DNA of 64,000 nucleotides from Bacillota bacterium. Lineage in GTDB: Bacteria; Bacillota; Clostridia; Lachnospirales; Lachnospiraceae. Shown here piece by piece: positions 1 to 9,600 of the stretch (the stretch's first letter is position 1; each line of letters opens with the position of its first letter). Location of the stretch: NCBI GenBank assembly GCA_023434365.1, contig JAEYSV010000057.1:80832-144831 (forward strand), written 5' to 3'. The position numbers and the translations under genes are program-made. The notes under the pieces are model-generated. The model made no database searches. It saw only the letters and a list, made by a program, of their open reading frames with translations, and was not told the origin of the DNA.

Positions 1-1
1 A

Positions 2-37
2 CGTGAAGATGTATATTTGAATGTACCTCAGAAGTAA
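2..37 (+). CDS. Possible 3' end of an upstream gene
   Basis: Frame 2 is open from the window edge to a TAA at 35-37 and would end in REDVYLNVPQK. The other two plus frames stop within the first 18 bases. A terminator follows at 103-139, which fits the end of a transcription unit. Eleven codons are too few to name a product, so this is only a plausible partial gene. Confidence 0.3.
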   Translation, partial: REDVYLNVPQK

Positions 38-102
38 AGTAAACCACATTAGAGTACCATGTATATGAAACAATTAATAGAATATGTTAGAAATTTTTTG
101 TG

Positions 103-143
103 AAATGCTAGTACTAAGTATAAAAAAGTGCTAGCATTTTTTC
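103..143 (+). terminator. Rho-independent terminator upstream of chvE
   Basis: Arms at 103-114 and 128-139 form a 12-bp stem with one G-U pair and are followed by a run of T. It closes the transcription unit entering from the left and separates it from the sugar transporter operon. Confidence 0.75.
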
Positions 144-260
144 GTACTCAACGTAGTATATGGTAAAAATATGAAGAATGTAGCAACCATGTCCTATTCC
201 TATTATGATATAGTAAGGATGTAGTAAAAACTCAAAATTATTTTGGAGGAGGATTTTTAA

Positions 261-1349
261 ATGAAGAAACTAATCAGTTTATTGCTTAGTGTTGTTATGG
301 TTGCTGCTTTATTAGCAGGATGTGGCAATAGTAACACAGAGACCGGGGGAAAAGACGGTGAAAAAGACAGTAAAAAAATTGGTGTAGCAATGCCTACAAA
401 AGATTTACAAAGATGGAATCAAGATGGCTCGAATATGGAAAACGAATTAAAGGCTGCTGGATATGAAGTTGATTTACAGTATGCATCCAATGAAGTTGCA
501 ACTCAGGTATCTCAAATTGAGAACATGATTTCTAACGGATGCGATTTATTAGTAATTGCTTCAATTGAAGGTGATTCTCTTGGAACTGTTTTAGCACAAG
601 CTAAAGAGAAGAAGATTCCAGTTATCGCTTATGACCGTCTTATCATGAACACAGATGCAGTTAGTTATTATGCAACATTTGATAACTACATGGTTGGTAC
701 AAAACAAGGTGAGTATATTGTAGACAAATTAGATCTTAAGAATGCAGCAGGTCCTTTTAATTTAGAAGTATTCACTGGTGACCCAGGGGATAACAATGCC
801 AAGTACTTCTACAATGGAGCAATGGATGTTCTTAAACCTTACGTAGATGCTGGTAAATTAGTAGTACAGTCTGGTCAGGTTGATTTTGCAACAGTTGCAA
901 CTCCTGAGTGGAAAACAGAAAATGCTCAGTCTAGAATGGAAAATATTATTTCTTCTAATTATGCTGATAAGAAACTTGACGTTGTTCTTTGCTCCAATGA
1001 CTCAACAGCTCTTGGTGTTGAGAATGCTCTTGAAGCAAATTACGATGTAGCATCCGGTTGGCCAGTAATTACAGGTCAGGACTGTGATATTGCAAACGTT
1101 AAGAACATGATTGCTGGAAAACAATCCATGTCTATCTTTAAAGATACTCGTACATTAGCAACTCAGGTTGTTAAAATGGTTGATGCTATCATGCAGAATA
1201 AAGAAGTTCCTGTTAATAATAAAGAGGACTATGATAATGGTAAAGGAAAAGTGCCATCTTATCTTTGTGAGCCAGTATTTGCTGATGTAAGTAATTATGA
1301 AAAATTATTAATTGATTCCGGTTACTATACTGCAGACCAGTTAAAGTAA
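261..1349 (+). CDS. chvE: Multiple-monosaccharide ABC transporter substrate-binding lipoprotein
   Basis: This is a periplasmic-binding-protein type 1 family sugar receptor (ChvE/XylF group), anchored outside the membrane, that delivers monosaccharides to the MmsA/MmsB transporter encoded next. Residues 1-21 form a lipoprotein signal with lipobox LLAGC, so Cys21 should be lipidated. A low-complexity linker rich in Lys, Asp and Gly follows, then the sugar-binding fold beginning IGVAMPTKDLQRW. The 362-residue length is normal. The ATG follows a strong GGAGGAGG site. It is first in the operon, and a hairpin just after its stop probably keeps its message more abundant than the downstream genes. 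The exact sugar (glucose, galactose, xylose or arabinose) cannot be read from the sequence. Confidence 0.9.
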   Translation: MKKLISLLLSVVMVAALLAGCGNSNTETGGKDGEKDSKKIGVAMPTKDLQRWNQDGSNMENELKAAGYEVDLQYASNEVATQVSQIENMISNGCDLLVIASIEGDSLGTVLAQAKEKKIPVIAYDRLIMNTDAVSYYATFDNYMVGTKQGEYIVDKLDLKNAAGPFNLEVFTGDPGDNNAKYFYNGAMDVLKPYVDAGKLVVQSGQVDFATVATPEWKTENAQSRMENIISSNYADKKLDVVLCSNDSTALGVENALEANYDVASGWPVITGQDCDIANVKNMIAGKQSMSIFKDTRTLATQVVKMVDAIMQNKEVPVNNKEDYDNGKGKVPSYLCEPVFADVSNYEKLLIDSGYYTADQLK

Positions 1350-1371
1350 TCTGTACGCTTTTTACAATTGA

Positions 1372-1398
1372 TACAGGCGGGAGTTACTCCCGCCTGTA
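1372..1398 (+). promoter_or_regulatory. Intercistronic hairpin between chvE and mmsA
   Basis: Arms 1372-1383 and 1387-1398 are perfectly complementary over 12 bp, GC-rich, with a 3-nt loop. No run of T follows. It is therefore more likely a 3'-end stabilizer or partial terminator that raises chvE mRNA over mmsAB than a full terminator. Confidence 0.6.
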
Positions 1399-1461
1399 AT
1401 ATTTCGCAAAAGTAATGTAGTTATTAAAGCAGTAAAACTAGCAATGTTTGGAGGGATATAA

Positions 1462-2994
1462 TTGGCGAATATAATATTGGAAATGAAAAACATCACCAAA
1501 ACTTTCCCTGGCGTGAAAGCACTTGATAACGTTAATTTAAAAGTTGAAGAGGGCGAGATACATGCTCTTGTCGGTGAAAACGGTGCCGGAAAATCCACAC
1601 TGATGAATGTATTAAGTGGTATTTATCCTTATGGGTCGTATGAAGGAGAAATACTTTATCAGGGTGAATTATGTAAGTTTGGTAAAATAAAAGACAGTGA
1701 AGAAAAGGGAATCGTTATTATTCACCAGGAGTTAGCATTAGTTCCATATATGACAATAGGAGAAAACCTATTCCTGGGTAATGAGCAAGGACATAGATTG
1801 GCTATAAACTGGGAAGATACGTATGGTAAAGCAGATGAATATCTAAAAATAGTTGGATTAAAGGAATCATCCAGAACCTTGGTAAAAGATATAGGTGTAG
1901 GAAAACAACAATTAGTTGAAATTGCAAAATCGTTAGCAAAAAAAGCAAAGCTTCTTATTCTTGATGAGCCTACCGCTTCGTTAAATGAAGCAGATTCAAA
2001 AGCTCTTCTTAACTTATTATTACAATTTAAAAAAGATGGTATGACATCGATTATAATATCTCATAAATTAAATGAGATTTCCTATGTAGCAGATAAAATT
2101 ACAATTCTTCGAGATGGAGCTACGATTGAGACGCTTGATAAAGCAACTGATGACATCTCAGAAGAACGAATAATTAAAGGAATGGTAGGTCGAGAAATGA
2201 CAGATCGTTTCCCAAGAAGAACAGAGAAACGTATTGGGGAACTGAGTATGGAAATCAAGGACTGGACGGTTTACCATCCGATTTATAACGAGAAAAAAGT
2301 AGTTGATAATGTCAGCATGTATGTAAGAAAGGGAGAAGTAGTTGGTATTGCTGGTTTGATGGGTGCAGGGCGGACCGAACTTGCCATGAGTGTATTTGGA
2401 AGAAGCTATGGGTCTAATATATCTGGCTCAATCTATATCAATGGTGAGCAGGTTCATCTGAAAACTGTAAAGCATGCGATTAAGCATAAATTAGCTTATG
2501 TAACGGAAGACAGAAAAGGAAACGGATTGATTCTTACTAATCCAATTAAGATTAATACAACGTTGGCCAATCTTAAAGAAATTAGCTCAAATGGTATTAT
2601 TGATAGAGATAAAGAATATCACTTAGCTGTAGAATATAAAGATAAGTTAAGAACAAAGTGTCCAACAGTGGAGCAACATGTTGATCATTTGAGTGGTGGG
2701 AATCAGCAAAAAGTTCTGATTGCTAAATGGATGTTCGCAGATCCGGACATTTTGATTTTGGATGAGCCGACACGTGGAATTGATGTCGGTGCGAAATATG
2801 AAATTTATTGTATTATTAATCAACTGATAGAAGAAGGTAAATCCGTTATTATGATTTCTTCAGAATTACCGGAAGTATTAGGTATGTGTGATAGGATTTA
2901 TATCATGAATGAAGGCAAAATGGTTGGAGAATTAGATGCAGAAGAAGCATCTCAAGAAAAAATCATGTCGCAAATATTAAAATCTGGTAGATAA
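1462..2994 (+). CDS. mmsA: Multiple-monosaccharide ABC transporter ATP-binding protein
   Basis: A duplicated ABC ATPase of 510 residues that powers sugar uptake with ChvE and MmsB on the cytoplasmic face. The N-terminal cassette has Walker A GENGAGKS (about residues 39-46) and Walker [11 protein letters not shown]. The C-terminal cassette has a degenerate Walker A ([10 protein letters not shown]), the signature LSGGNQQK and Walker [11 protein letters not shown], as is usual in the RbsA/XylG/MglA class. The start is TTG at 1462, justified by GGAGGG at 1450-1455 and by homology beginning at once ([14 protein letters not shown]). It lies between chvE and mmsB in one operon, with 13 nt to the next start. 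Confidence 0.93.
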   Translation: MANIILEMKNITKTFPGVKALDNVNLKVEEGEIHALVGENGAGKSTLMNVLSGIYPYGSYEGEILYQGELCKFGKIKDSEEKGIVIIHQELALVPYMTIGENLFLGNEQGHRLAINWEDTYGKADEYLKIVGLKESSRTLVKDIGVGKQQLVEIAKSLAKKAKLLILDEPTASLNEADSKALLNLLLQFKKDGMTSIIISHKLNEISYVADKITILRDGATIETLDKATDDISEERIIKGMVGREMTDRFPRRTEKRIGELSMEIKDWTVYHPIYNEKKVVDNVSMYVRKGEVVGIAGLMGAGRTELAMSVFGRSYGSNISGSIYINGEQVHLKTVKHAIKHKLAYVTEDRKGNGLILTNPIKINTTLANLKEISSNGIIDRDKEYHLAVEYKDKLRTKCPTVEQHVDHLSGGNQQKVLIAKWMFADPDILILDEPTRGIDVGAKYEIYCIINQLIEEGKSVIMISSELPEVLGMCDRIYIMNEGKMVGELDAEEASQEKIMSQILKSGR

Positions 2995-3007
2995 AGGAGC
3001 GAAAATT

Positions 3008-4183
3008 ATGGATCATGCAAAATTAATGATTGGCGTTAAAAAATATACGATGATTATCGTATTAATATTAGTAATCTTGTTCTTTTCCATGTCAACAGGA
3101 GGTGATATATTACTTCCACAAAACATAAGTAACTTAATAGCACAAAATGCTTATGTATTTGTTCTGGCTACTGGTATGTTGCTATGTATTCTAACGGGTG
3201 GTAATATTGATCTTTCTGTTGGTTCAGTTGTATGTTTTGTCGGTTCTGTTGGAGCCGTTTTGATGGAGAAAGAAAAAATAGGAGTTATTCCCGCAATACT
3301 CGTAATGTTATTAGTTGGTTTATTGATTGGGGCATGGCAAGGTTTCTGGATTGCGTTTGTACGTGTTCCGCCATTTATTGTAACTTTGGCAGGTATGTTA
3401 GTATTTAGAGGATTATCGAATGTAGTATTAGATGGATTAACAGTACCGTTAACAAAGCCAGAGTTTATTGATGCATTTGGTGGTGGTGCTAATTGTTATA
3501 TCCCAGATATATTTGGAATCAAAGGCTTTAATCTGACAAGTATGTTAGCAGGTATAATAGCTTGTGGCATTTATGTTGCAATTGTCTTATATGGTCGTAG
3601 AAGTAAGATAAAAAAAGGATATGATGTTGAGTCATTCTTATCTACAATCATTAAAGTAGCTTTGATATGTGGAGTAGTACTGGCATTTTCTTATAAAATA
3701 TCTCAGCATAGAGGAATTCCAACTGCATTTATCTGGGTAATTATTGTAGTAATGATTTACGGATACATAACTCAAAAAACAACTGTTGGGCGATATTTCT
3801 ATGCAGTAGGTGGTAATGAAAAAGCAACAAAGTTATCCGGTATTAATACAAATAGAGTTTATTTTATTGCTTATGCTAATATGGGATTGTTGTCTGCTTT
3901 AGCAGGTATGCTAACAATAGCACGTTTGACAAGTGCGCAGCCTACTTATGGTCAGAATTATGAATTGGATGCTATTGGTGCATGCTTTATTGGTGGTGCA
4001 TCTGCTTATGGTGGAATTGGTACCGTTCCGGGAGTTATTGTAGGTGCTGTTCTTATGGGTGTTATCAACATGGGTATGTCGCTTATGAATGTAGATAGTA
4101 ACTATCAGAAAGTAGTTAAAGGTTTAGTATTATTAGCAGCAGTTATCTTTGATGTAGTAACGAAAAAAGCTAATAAACAGTAG
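3008..4183 (+). CDS. mmsB: Multiple-monosaccharide ABC transporter permease
   Basis: A polytopic inner-membrane permease of the RbsC/XylH/GguB family (391 residues) that forms the sugar channel with the MmsA ATPase. Hydrophobic segments run through the whole protein. The conserved family stretch GMLLCILTGGNIDLSVGSVV is at about residues 56-75, and the EAA-like region lies near ASAYGGIGTVPGVIVGAVLMG. The middle holds a longer hydrophilic insert (about residues 195-215) between membrane segments, as in GguB-type permeases. The ATG follows AAAGGAG. It ends the chvE-mmsA-mmsB operon, and no clear terminator follows before spoIIID. Confidence 0.92.
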   Translation: MDHAKLMIGVKKYTMIIVLILVILFFSMSTGGDILLPQNISNLIAQNAYVFVLATGMLLCILTGGNIDLSVGSVVCFVGSVGAVLMEKEKIGVIPAILVMLLVGLLIGAWQGFWIAFVRVPPFIVTLAGMLVFRGLSNVVLDGLTVPLTKPEFIDAFGGGANCYIPDIFGIKGFNLTSMLAGIIACGIYVAIVLYGRRSKIKKGYDVESFLSTIIKVALICGVVLAFSYKISQHRGIPTAFIWVIIVVMIYGYITQKTTVGRYFYAVGGNEKATKLSGINTNRVYFIAYANMGLLSALAGMLTIARLTSAQPTYGQNYELDAIGACFIGGASAYGGIGTVPGVIVGAVLMGVINMGMSLMNVDSNYQKVVKGLVLLAAVIFDVVTKKANKQ

Positions 4184-4194
4184 TAATAGAATCA

Positions 4195-4224
4195 GTGATA
4201 ATTTTTGTCCCCCTTGCATACATT
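4195..4224 (+). promoter_or_regulatory. Sigma-E-like promoter of spoIIID
   Basis: GTGATAAT at 4195-4202 resembles the sigma-E -35 element (about six of eight bases) and CATACATT at 4217-4224 resembles the -10 element CATACAMT. The spacer is 14 nt, as expected for sigma-E. In Bacillus spoIIID is transcribed by sigma-E RNA polymerase, so position and function agree. Motif match by eye only. Confidence 0.6.
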
Positions 4225-4254
4225 GTAAAAACAAGTATCATAGGGGGATTCTTC

Positions 4255-4521
4255 TTGAAGGGATACATAGAAGAGAGAGCCGTTGATATCGCGAACTATA
4301 TTATAGAATACAATGCTACCGTCCGTCAGACTGCCAAGAAATTCGGAATCTCTAAGAGTACGGTACATAAGGATGTCACGGAACGTTTAATCCAAATTAA
4401 CCCCTCTTTAGCACATAGGGCTAGAGTTGTATTAGACTTAAATAAGTCCGAGCGTCATATTCGTGGTGGAATGGCAACGAAAGAAAAATACTTACATAAA
4501 AATCAGTTTCAGCCATATTAA
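4255..4521 (+). CDS. spoIIID: Sporulation transcriptional regulator SpoIIID
   Basis: A small DNA-binding protein of the mother cell that tunes the sigma-E regulon and prepares sigma-K expression. The 88 residues begin (M/L)KGYIEERAVDIANYI and carry a helix-turn-helix at about residues 22-45 (VRQTAKKFGISKSTVHKDV). The C-terminus is basic. An upstream ATG in the same frame (4195) would add 20 hydrophobic residues absent from the family. I chose the TTG at 4255, which has AGGGGGA at 4242-4248 and restores the usual length. A sigma-E-like promoter overlaps the discarded upstream codons. A strong terminator follows, and nagA converges from the other side. Confidence 0.93.
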   Translation: MKGYIEERAVDIANYIIEYNATVRQTAKKFGISKSTVHKDVTERLIQINPSLAHRARVVLDLNKSERHIRGGMATKEKYLHKNQFQPY

Positions 4522-4548
4522 TTGGTCTGAATCACTACATAAGAATAT

Positions 4549-4594
4549 ACCCCGGTTTTTGTCTTAATAAGAGCAAAAACCGGGGTTTGTTTTA
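4549..4594. terminator. Bidirectional terminator between spoIIID and nagA
   Basis: Arms 4549-4561 and 4574-4586 are perfectly complementary over 13 bp. The stem contains T5 and A5 tracts, and T-rich sequence follows on the plus strand. It can end transcription from spoIIID and probably from the convergent nagA. Confidence 0.85.
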
Positions 4595-4649
4595 TGCAAA
4601 AGTATAGTGTTATTATTTGCTTTTAAAGTTTGTCAGTACGTAGGAGTCA

Positions 4650-5768
4650 TTATAGCACCTTTACCAAATTAAAGTCACTGTCTACTAGGAGAAGATCTGC
4701 TTGCTTTCCGATAGCAATAGAACCAATTGAATCATATACGCTAAGCTTTTTTGCTGGATTTTTAGTGGCAGCATTAATGGCATCTTCTGCTGAAATTCCA
4801 AAAGAGATTGCACGTTTCATACAATCAAATAAGTTTGTAACTGAACCTGCCAAAGTACCATCCAAAAGGGTGGCTTTTCTTTCTTTTACATAGACATCCT
4901 GTCCCCCCAGAGTGTATTTTCCATCTGACATTCCACTAGCTCTCATATTATCGCTGACAAGGATAACACGCCCTGCACCAAACATCGTAAAGGTTGCGCG
5001 TATTACGCTAGGGTGAATATGATATCCGTCACATATCAGCTCCACTGTAGTATTATATGAATCAAGTGCCGCACCAATAAGTCCGGGTTCCCGATGTGAA
5101 AATGGCATCATCGCATTATAGAGATGGGTAATATGGGATGCGCCGCTCTCTAGTGCTATCATTGCTGTTTCATAAGACGCAACAGTATGTCCAAGACTTA
5201 TAATAATATCTGGATTGGCAGCGTGAAGCTGATGAATAAAGGAAAGTGCATTGGGCTCTTCCGGGGCAATCGTAATCAGTTTAACTTGATTATTGGATAG
5301 GGAATTTAATGAATCAAATAGGTTGATGTCAGCGGTAGCTATATGTTCCACGCTTTGGGCGCCCTTTTTCTTAGCACTGACAAATGGTCCTTCCATGTTA
5401 ATTCCAAGGATTTTAGACTCTTCATTAGATTGAATATAATTAATGGATGCACAGATTGTCTCTAAGGATTGCTTGGAAACGGTCATAGTAGTAGGGCAAA
5501 AGGAGGTAATTCCATGAGCTTTTAAGTGTTTTGCCATTGTGACTAATCCTTCATGGGAACCATCACAAAAATCATAACCAGCACATCCGTGAATATGCAG
5601 GTCAATCAGGCCGGGGAGAATCATTAAACCATTTGCGTCAAGGAGATTTGCTTTTTCTGAGTCTGTAAGTTCACTTGGTGAATTAACTAGTTGGTGATTA
5701 TGTATGTATAAGTCTTTTTTCTGAAACGTATTTTCTTCTGTGAAAACAAGGCCATTGGTGATAATCAT
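4650..5768 (-). CDS. nagA: N-acetylglucosamine-6-phosphate deacetylase
   Basis: A cytoplasmic amidohydrolase that removes acetate from GlcNAc-6-phosphate, the first committed step of amino-sugar recycling and catabolism. Metal and catalytic motifs are present in order: GLIDLHIHGCAG (HxH), NMEGPF (Glu ligand), SLGHT and HLYNAM (His ligands) and LVSDNM (catalytic Asp). The start at 5768 gives 372 residues beginning MIITNGLVF and lies 7-8 nt after a GGAAG site. An in-frame ATG 14 codons upstream has no such site and adds an atypical N-terminus. The gene stands alone, with neither nagB nor a transporter beside it, convergent to spoIIID. Confidence 0.93.
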   Translation of the reverse strand: MIITNGLVFTEENTFQKKDLYIHNHQLVNSPSELTDSEKANLLDANGLMILPGLIDLHIHGCAGYDFCDGSHEGLVTMAKHLKAHGITSFCPTTMTVSKQSLETICASINYIQSNEESKILGINMEGPFVSAKKKGAQSVEHIATADINLFDSLNSLSNNQVKLITIAPEEPNALSFIHQLHAANPDIIISLGHTVASYETAMIALESGASHITHLYNAMMPFSHREPGLIGAALDSYNTTVELICDGYHIHPSVIRATFTMFGAGRVILVSDNMRASGMSDGKYTLGGQDVYVKERKATLLDGTLAGSVTNLFDCMKRAISFGISAEDAINAATKNPAKKLSVYDSIGSIAIGKQADLLLVDSDFNLVKVL

Positions 5769-5908
5769 AAATAGGACTTCCTTTCTTAAGATAGTAAATG
5801 TAAAATACAACTCTTTTCATATGAAGTTATATTTTATGTATTAGATTAATTATAAATGATTCTGCAGCGAAAACATAGAGGTTATATACATTTTCTATTA
5901 AGGATTCG

Positions 5909-5937
5909 TTGTAAATCAATAGGGAGTGGGCTATAAT
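5909..5937 (+). promoter_or_regulatory. Vegetative promoter upstream of pth-mfd
   Basis: TTGTAA at 5909-5914 and TATAAT at 5932-5937 are separated by 17 nt, a near-consensus sigma-A promoter about 80 nt before pth. Confidence 0.7.
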
Positions 5938-6016
5938 ATAAAGAACCAAATATGATCTAGTTAGGAAGGGACCGTTGGTTGCTTCCCTTTAATGCGTAGG
6001 AAAGTAGGAGAGAAGC

Positions 6017-6595
6017 ATGTATATTATCGTAGGATTAGGAAATCCAACAACAAAGTATCAGGGAACAAGACATAATGTAGGGTTTGATTGCATAGATAAG
6101 ATAGCAGCAACTTATCAGATAAGTTTAGACTTTGTAAAACATAAAGCAGTCTGTGGAACTGGCTATATTAATGGGCAGAAGGTGATTTTAGCAAAACCAC
6201 AGACATATATGAACCTAAGTGGAGAAAGTGTACGTCAGTTAGTTGACTATTACAAGATTACGCCGGAAGAACTAATCGTTATATATGATGATATTAGTCT
6301 GGATGTTGGGCAGCTAAGAATCCGTAAGAAAGGCTCAGCAGGTGGGCATAATGGAATTAAGAATATAATTCTTCACCTGGGAACTACAGATTTCCCTAGA
6401 ATTAAAATAGGGGTGGGGAACAAGCCTGCAGATTGGGACTTGGCCGATTATGTTTTATCAAGGTTTTCAAAAGAAGATCAGGAATTTATCCAGGTAGCAG
6501 CAGTTGATTGCGCAAAGGCATGTGAAATTATGTTGACGGATGGAATGGAAGCAGCAATGAATAAATATAATAAAAAGCCTGTGAAAGCTGAATAA
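6017..6595 (+). CDS. pth: Peptidyl-tRNA hydrolase
   Basis: Cleaves the ester bond of peptidyl-tRNAs released early from ribosomes, recycling the tRNA. The 192 residues match the bacterial Pth family. The catalytic residues are visible as Asn9 (GLGNP), His19 (TRHNVGFD), Asp91 (IYDDISL) and Asn112 (GGHNGIK). The ATG follows GGAGAG. It sits just upstream of mfd, the same neighbour as in Bacillus subtilis, and a promoter about 80 nt upstream probably drives both genes. Confidence 0.96.
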   Translation: MYIIVGLGNPTTKYQGTRHNVGFDCIDKIAATYQISLDFVKHKAVCGTGYINGQKVILAKPQTYMNLSGESVRQLVDYYKITPEELIVIYDDISLDVGQLRIRKKGSAGGHNGIKNIILHLGTTDFPRIKIGVGNKPADWDLADYVLSRFSKEDQEFIQVAAVDCAKACEIMLTDGMEAAMNKYNKKPVKAE

Positions 6596-6642
6596 TAAGG
6601 AGATTAAAGTCACCAAATAATCACGAAATCAGAGGTAAAAGA

Positions 6643-9600
6643 ATGCAAACCTTTTTTCAACCATTACAAGAATTGAATGAATATAACGCAATATTAAATA
6701 ATATAGCAAATCGAGTTTCACCAATTCATATAACGGGCTGCATTGATTCGCAAAAGTGTCATATGATAGCGGGTCTTGGTCAGAACAGGAAGAATAAAGT
6801 AATAATCACATATAATGAAATCCGTGCTAAAGAAATATATGAAGACTATCGTCTTTATAGTAAGGAAGTATACTTATATCCAGCAAAAGATATTATTTTT
6901 TATAGCGCAGACATTCATGGACATGCCATTGTAAAAGAACGTCTTAAAATTCTTCGCAGATTGCTTGAGAAGAAGCCTGTGACCGTTGTTATGTCTATTG
7001 ATGCCGCTATGGATAGAGTACTGCCTTTAGAATTTTTAGCAGAACATGTTATTACGATAGAAGAATCCTCAATTATAGATTTGGAGAAGCTTAAGGAACA
7101 GTTGATTATGCTAGGATATGAACGATGTATTCAGGTGGAGACACCTGGACAGTTCTCAATTCGTGGTGAAATTATTGATATTTTCCCATTAACCGAAGAA
7201 GTTCCTTTCCGAATTGACTTGTGGGATGAGGAAGTTGATACAATTCGATCTTTTGATGTTGAAAGCCAACGTTCAATAGAAAATGTCTCCTCTTTGACGG
7301 TTTATCCAGCTACGGAATTTATATTGGACGCAAAGCAGATTGCTAGAGGTAGCAAGAAGCTACGTGAAGAGATGGAACATCATTTTCAGAAACTTCGCAA
7401 TGAGAATCTCATGGAAGAGGCACGTCGAATACGGGATATTATAAATGAATTCTTAGAACGTCTGGAAGATTATACGGGCTCAGTTGCAATGGATAATTAT
7501 CTTTCTTATTTTCACGAGCGAACTGTATCATTTTTTGATTACTTTGAGCCATCTGAATCGTTGTTTGTGCTTGATGAAACGAGTCGAATTGATGAGAAGG
7601 CAGATGTTGTGGAGCTTGAGTTTAGGGACGGTATGAGTGGTAGACTAGAAAAAGGGTATATCCTTCCTGGTCAGGCAAATGCGGTATTTAGTTATAAAGA
7701 ATTACTTTATAAACTAAGTAAACAACAGACGTTATTAATCAATACAATGGAACACCGTATTGCTCATTTCATACCACAAGCCAGATATGATATTACAGTC
7801 AAATCTATAAGTCCCTATAACAAGAATTTTGATGTTTTAGTGAAGGATTTGAAAGTTTGGAAGAGTAAAAAGTTTCGGGTAATCTTGCTTACAGGTTCAA
7901 AAACAAGAGCAAGCAGATTAAGCCAGGATTTACAGGACGAAGGACTGAATGCCTTTTATAGCGAGGACTTAAGCCGAGTAGTGAATCCAATGGAAATTTA
8001 TGTGGCAGCAGGGCCGTTGCATCGAGGGTTTGAGTATCCGCTCATTAATCTGGTTGTTATATCAGAAAGCGATATATTTGGTGCAGAAAAGAAGAAAAAA
8101 AGGCCTAAAAAAACATATGAGGGAAATAGAGTACACAGTTTCTCGGATTTGAATATCGGCGATTATGTGGTGCATGAAAATCATGGACTGGGAATATACC
8201 GGGGAATCGAAAAGATTGTCGTTGAAGGGGTATCAAAGGACTATTTAAAAATTGAATATGCAGGTAGTGGCGTGTTGTATATTCTTGCAACAGGCCTTGA
8301 AGTGTTGCAAAAATATGCGGGAGCAGATGCGAAGCCTCCAAAACTAAATAAGCTAAATTCTCTTGAATGGAAAAATACGAAAAAGAAAGTAAAAACTGCC
8401 GTTAAAGAGATAGCTAAGGAATTAGTGGAGCTTTATGCGCTCAGACAATCGAAACAAGGGTATACATTTTCACTAGACACAGTATGGCAACGGGAATTCG
8501 AAGAAATGTTTCCATATGAGGAAACCGGGGACCAGCTTCGAGCGATTGAGGATACGAAGAGAGACATGGAAAGTAGCAAAATCATGGATCGTCTTATCTG
8601 TGGTGATGTTGGGTATGGAAAGACAGAGATCGCAATTAGGGCGGCATTTAAAGCCGTTTCTGATGGTAAACAGGTTGTGTATCTGGTACCAACTACTATT
8701 TTGGCGCAACAGCATTATAATACCTTTGTGCAGAGAATGATGGACTTCCCGGTCAGTATTGATATGTTGTCAAGATTTCGAACGCCTGCTCAACAGAAAA
8801 GTACAATTGAGCGCTTAAAGTGTGGAAGATTAGATATTGTGATTGGTACACATCGTGTATTGTCAAAAGACATTAGTTTTAAGAATCTTGGATTATTAAT
8901 TGTAGATGAGGAGCAGAGGTTTGGGGTAACTCATAAGGAGAAAATTAAACAGATGAAAGGTGATGTTGATGTTCTTACCTTATCTGCAACCCCAATTCCT
9001 AGAACTCTTCATATGAGTCTGATTGGAATTCGTGATATGAGTGTTTTAGAAGAGCCTCCAGTAGACCGTATGCCGATTCAGACTTATGTATTAGAGCATA
9101 ATGATGAAATAATCAGAGAAGCGATTCATCGAGAGCTTGCTCGTAATGGGCAAGTATATTATGTGTATAATAGGGTCTCTAATATTGATGAAATAGCCAT
9201 GCACATTGCTAAACTGGTACCTGAGGCGTGCGTGTCATTTGCACATGGGCAGATGAGTGAGCGCGAATTAGAAAAGATTATGTTTGGATTTATTAATGGT
9301 GACATTGATGTCTTAGTTTCTACTACTATTATTGAAACCGGACTTGATATCAGCAATGCCAATACTTTGATTATCGATGATGCTGATCGTTTGGGATTAT
9401 CACAGCTATACCAGTTAAGAGGGCGTGTTGGACGTAGTAATCGTAATTCTTATGCCTTTTTGATGTATCGGAGAGATAAGGTTCTGCGCGAGATAGCAGA
9501 GAAGCGCTTACAGGCAATTAAAGAATTTACGGAGTTAGGAAGCGGATTTAAAATCGCTATGCGGGATCTTGAGATCCGTGGAGCTGGAAATCTGTTAGGA

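Noticed and set aside
4195..4254. Longer SpoIIID N-terminus from the ATG at 4195
   Set aside because: The extra residues are not in the family, and the stretch holds a sigma-E-like promoter; TTG at 4255 has the ribosome binding site.
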